A DNA stretch of 23,124 bases from a virus: IMG/VR virus record IMGVR_UViG_3300009329_000162, positions 1 through 23,124 of that record; one strand, written 5' to 3'. A program made the translations under genes and the position numbers. Shown one piece after another: positions 21,517 through 23,124 of this stretch. The notes below the pieces were generated by a model, which did no database searches, was not told the origin of the DNA, and worked only from the letters and a program-made list of their open reading frames with translations. How positions within the stretch are numbered: position 1 is the stretch's first letter; each line of letters begins with the position of its first letter.

Positions 21517-23124
21517 ATGGCAAATTTAGAGTTGAGATTAGAAGAGGAAATGCTGGATGACCCAATATTAGTGTATAGAAATTACTCTATAGCAAGCGGA
21601 GTAAATTCTTGGGTTTTCCCTACAGATATAAAAGATGATCAAGTCGCAGATATTCAAAATATAGACATCTCTATACCAGGTAAGCGCAAGAAGGTCCCTG
21701 GATATACAGCAAAGTTTGATTTAGGGGCTAATCTTGTTTCAGGCGGAGCCTTATTTGCCCCTACTGGAGGCAGTAAACTCTTAATATCAGAATCTGCCGG
21801 CAATATTTATTCTTGGGATTTTGCTGCTGCTTCTGCTACAGAGCGTCAAGCAGGCCTTACTTCAACTGATCAAGTAGATTATCTTGTTGCCGGAGATACA
21901 ATCTACAGACTTAATTCAGTAGATAATATTTATTATTCAACAGATGGATTAAGTTGGTCTAATTATGATGCTTCTGTTGCAACGAATTTCCCTAAATGTA
22001 CACACGGGGTTTATTTAGTAGGAAGAATTTTTGTGGCAGGTAATCTTACGCATCCAGATTGGATTTATTTTTCAAATACTTTTAATGCTACTGGAGGCGC
22101 TTGGGGACAGAATACTCGTGCTCTTAAGATTGAGACAGGTGATAATCAAGTATTAAGAGGGCTGGTGCCCTGGAGGCAGATTGGTAAGACAGTTCCATTT
22201 TTAGTAGCTTTTAAGGATAGGTCTATTTGGCAGATTGATATATCTAATCCTTCTCCATATCTATGGTATGCTGCGCCATTGAGCTTAAGACACGGTTCTT
22301 GTTCAAGGAGAGCTGTAACTGCTGTAGGAGATGATGTATTCTTTTTGTCTTTTAGAGATGGGGTCAGGAGCTTGTTAAAAACTATAGCAGAAACAACATC
22401 CGGGGGAAGCGAACCTTTATCCAGGCCTATCCAGAGCTATATCGACAGGATTAACTGGCAATATGCGGTAGATAAGGCCTGTTCTGTGTTTTATGATAAT
22501 AAGTATTTTATAGCTGTTCCACTGGATACATCTACCTATAACAATTATGTTTTTATTTATAATCCATTAAACGATTTGCAAAGAATTGGAAACGCATGGA
22601 CTATAATCCCAGATGTAAATGTAAATCACTGGATAATTACAGATTACAACAACGTAGAACAGCTTTATGCTGGAGAGGCTTCTGCCGATGGGAAGATGTA
22701 TCTTTTTTGGGATTTAGATTCTACGGATTTTAACGGGACGGCAATCACCTATCAAGAAGATTCAAAAAGGATAAATTTTGGATTACCTGACCATGATAAA
22801 ACCGGTATCTTTTTAGAAGTAGAAGCATTGATTACAGAAGCAGCAGAACTTTTAGTATATGCGCAGCTTGATGGCAATGGCTGGACAGAGATAAAAATGA
22901 CTAATGGAGAGAGATTGGATTTGGGAAGCGGGACTCCTTCTTTACCAGTTGATTTACCTTTTGACCTTGTTGGCAATGTTAAAGTGAGGGGTAAATATCC
23001 ATTAGGAAAGTTAGGCAGGTTTCGTAATATTCAATTTAGGTTTAAACAGGAAACCGATAATGTAGATTGTCAAATTGTAAATTGGAGTACTGCGGCATTT
23101 AAGGAGGTAGTAGAACTTGGCTAA
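21517..23124 (+). CDS. Tail nozzle / hub protein (propeller-rich, T7 gp12-like or P22 gp10-like)
   Basis: From ATG 21517 (AGAGG six bases upstream; TTG 21514 is too close) the product is 535 residues and ends at the last base of the window. The start carries DDQVADIQNIDISIPGKRKK (40-59, counted from the ATG), the usual opening of podovirus nozzle proteins, where an N-x-D/R segment and a K/R-x-P-G turn lead into a beta propeller. Repeated Trp/Gly/Asp blades follow (SWDFAAAS, SNYDASV, WIYFSN, FKDRSIWQID), and then LRHGSCSRRAVTAVGDDVFF with LSFRDGVRSL, a motif frequent in these proteins. The C-terminal 130 residues are beta-rich. It probably closes the tail tube after packaging. Confidence 0.75.
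   Translation: MANLELRLEEEMLDDPILVYRNYSIASGVNSWVFPTDIKDDQVADIQNIDISIPGKRKKVPGYTAKFDLGANLVSGGALFAPTGGSKLLISESAGNIYSWDFAAASATERQAGLTSTDQVDYLVAGDTIYRLNSVDNIYYSTDGLSWSNYDASVATNFPKCTHGVYLVGRIFVAGNLTHPDWIYFSNTFNATGGAWGQNTRALKIETGDNQVLRGLVPWRQIGKTVPFLVAFKDRSIWQIDISNPSPYLWYAAPLSLRHGSCSRRAVTAVGDDVFFLSFRDGVRSLLKTIAETTSGGSEPLSRPIQSYIDRINWQYAVDKACSVFYDNKYFIAVPLDTSTYNNYVFIYNPLNDLQRIGNAWTIIPDVNVNHWIITDYNNVEQLYAGEASADGKMYLFWDLDSTDFNGTAITYQEDSKRINFGLPDHDKTGIFLEVEALITEAAELLVYAQLDGNGWTEIKMTNGERLDLGSGTPSLPVDLPFDLVGNVKVRGKYPLGKLGRFRNIQFRFKQETDNVDCQIVNWSTAAFKEVVELG

Noticed and set aside
1-23124. CRISPR array, tRNA genes, integrase, insertion sequences
   Set aside because: I saw no regularly spaced repeats, no tRNA-like cloverleaf with a T-loop consensus in the gaps, and no transposase or recombinase motifs.

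Overview
This window looks like part of a tailed double-stranded DNA phage genome (Caudoviricetes) that infects a bacterium. It carries a packaging, portal, scaffold and capsid series followed by tail genes, all packed on the + strand with AGGAGG-type ribosome binding sites and the standard genetic code. The DNA is AT-rich. I cannot name the host. No tape-measure, tail-tube or sheath gene is visible. The last genes resemble a head-tail adaptor and a propeller-rich nozzle protein, so a short-tailed (podovirus-like) particle is the likeliest form. The capsid resembles the SU10-type (DUF5309) family.

Left arm (1-1774, - strand): a two-gene cassette encodes a class II glutamine amidotransferase, cut by the window edge, and a glutamine-synthetase-like amidoligase that carries four tandem zinc-ribbon-like modules. 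The genes overlap by 10 bases, and a good sigma70-type promoter with a 15-bp palindrome at its start site drives them. Positions 1629-2328 are a gene-free, AT-rich control region with divergent promoters, short repeats and a 52-base purine tract.

Centre (2133-9325, + strand): a promoter at 2133-2161 reads into a small zinc-ribbon gene and then the candidate small terminase subunit, the large terminase subunit, a SleB-like (cell wall hydrolase fold) protein, portal, a small unknown, an acidic scaffold-like protein and the major capsid protein. Structured RNA elements sit before the small terminase gene, before the scaffold gene and after the capsid gene. The last is a strong terminator.

Cargo block (9339-16664): two small unknown genes come first, with a dual-frame region over an A7 slippery site. 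A tightly overlapping run follows: a GT2-TPR-GT4 fusion, a GT9-like glycosyltransferase, a GT2-methyltransferase fusion, a radical SAM/SPASM-like protein and a short GT2-like protein, then two small unknowns. These genes probably act together on a glycan or glycoconjugate, either on the virion or on the host surface.

Right arm (16667-23124): a small virion protein, a 1059-residue tail fibre with a LamG domain and five VGIG-type repeats, a small coiled-coil protein, an adaptor-like protein and a nozzle/hub protein whose stop codon is the last three bases of the window.
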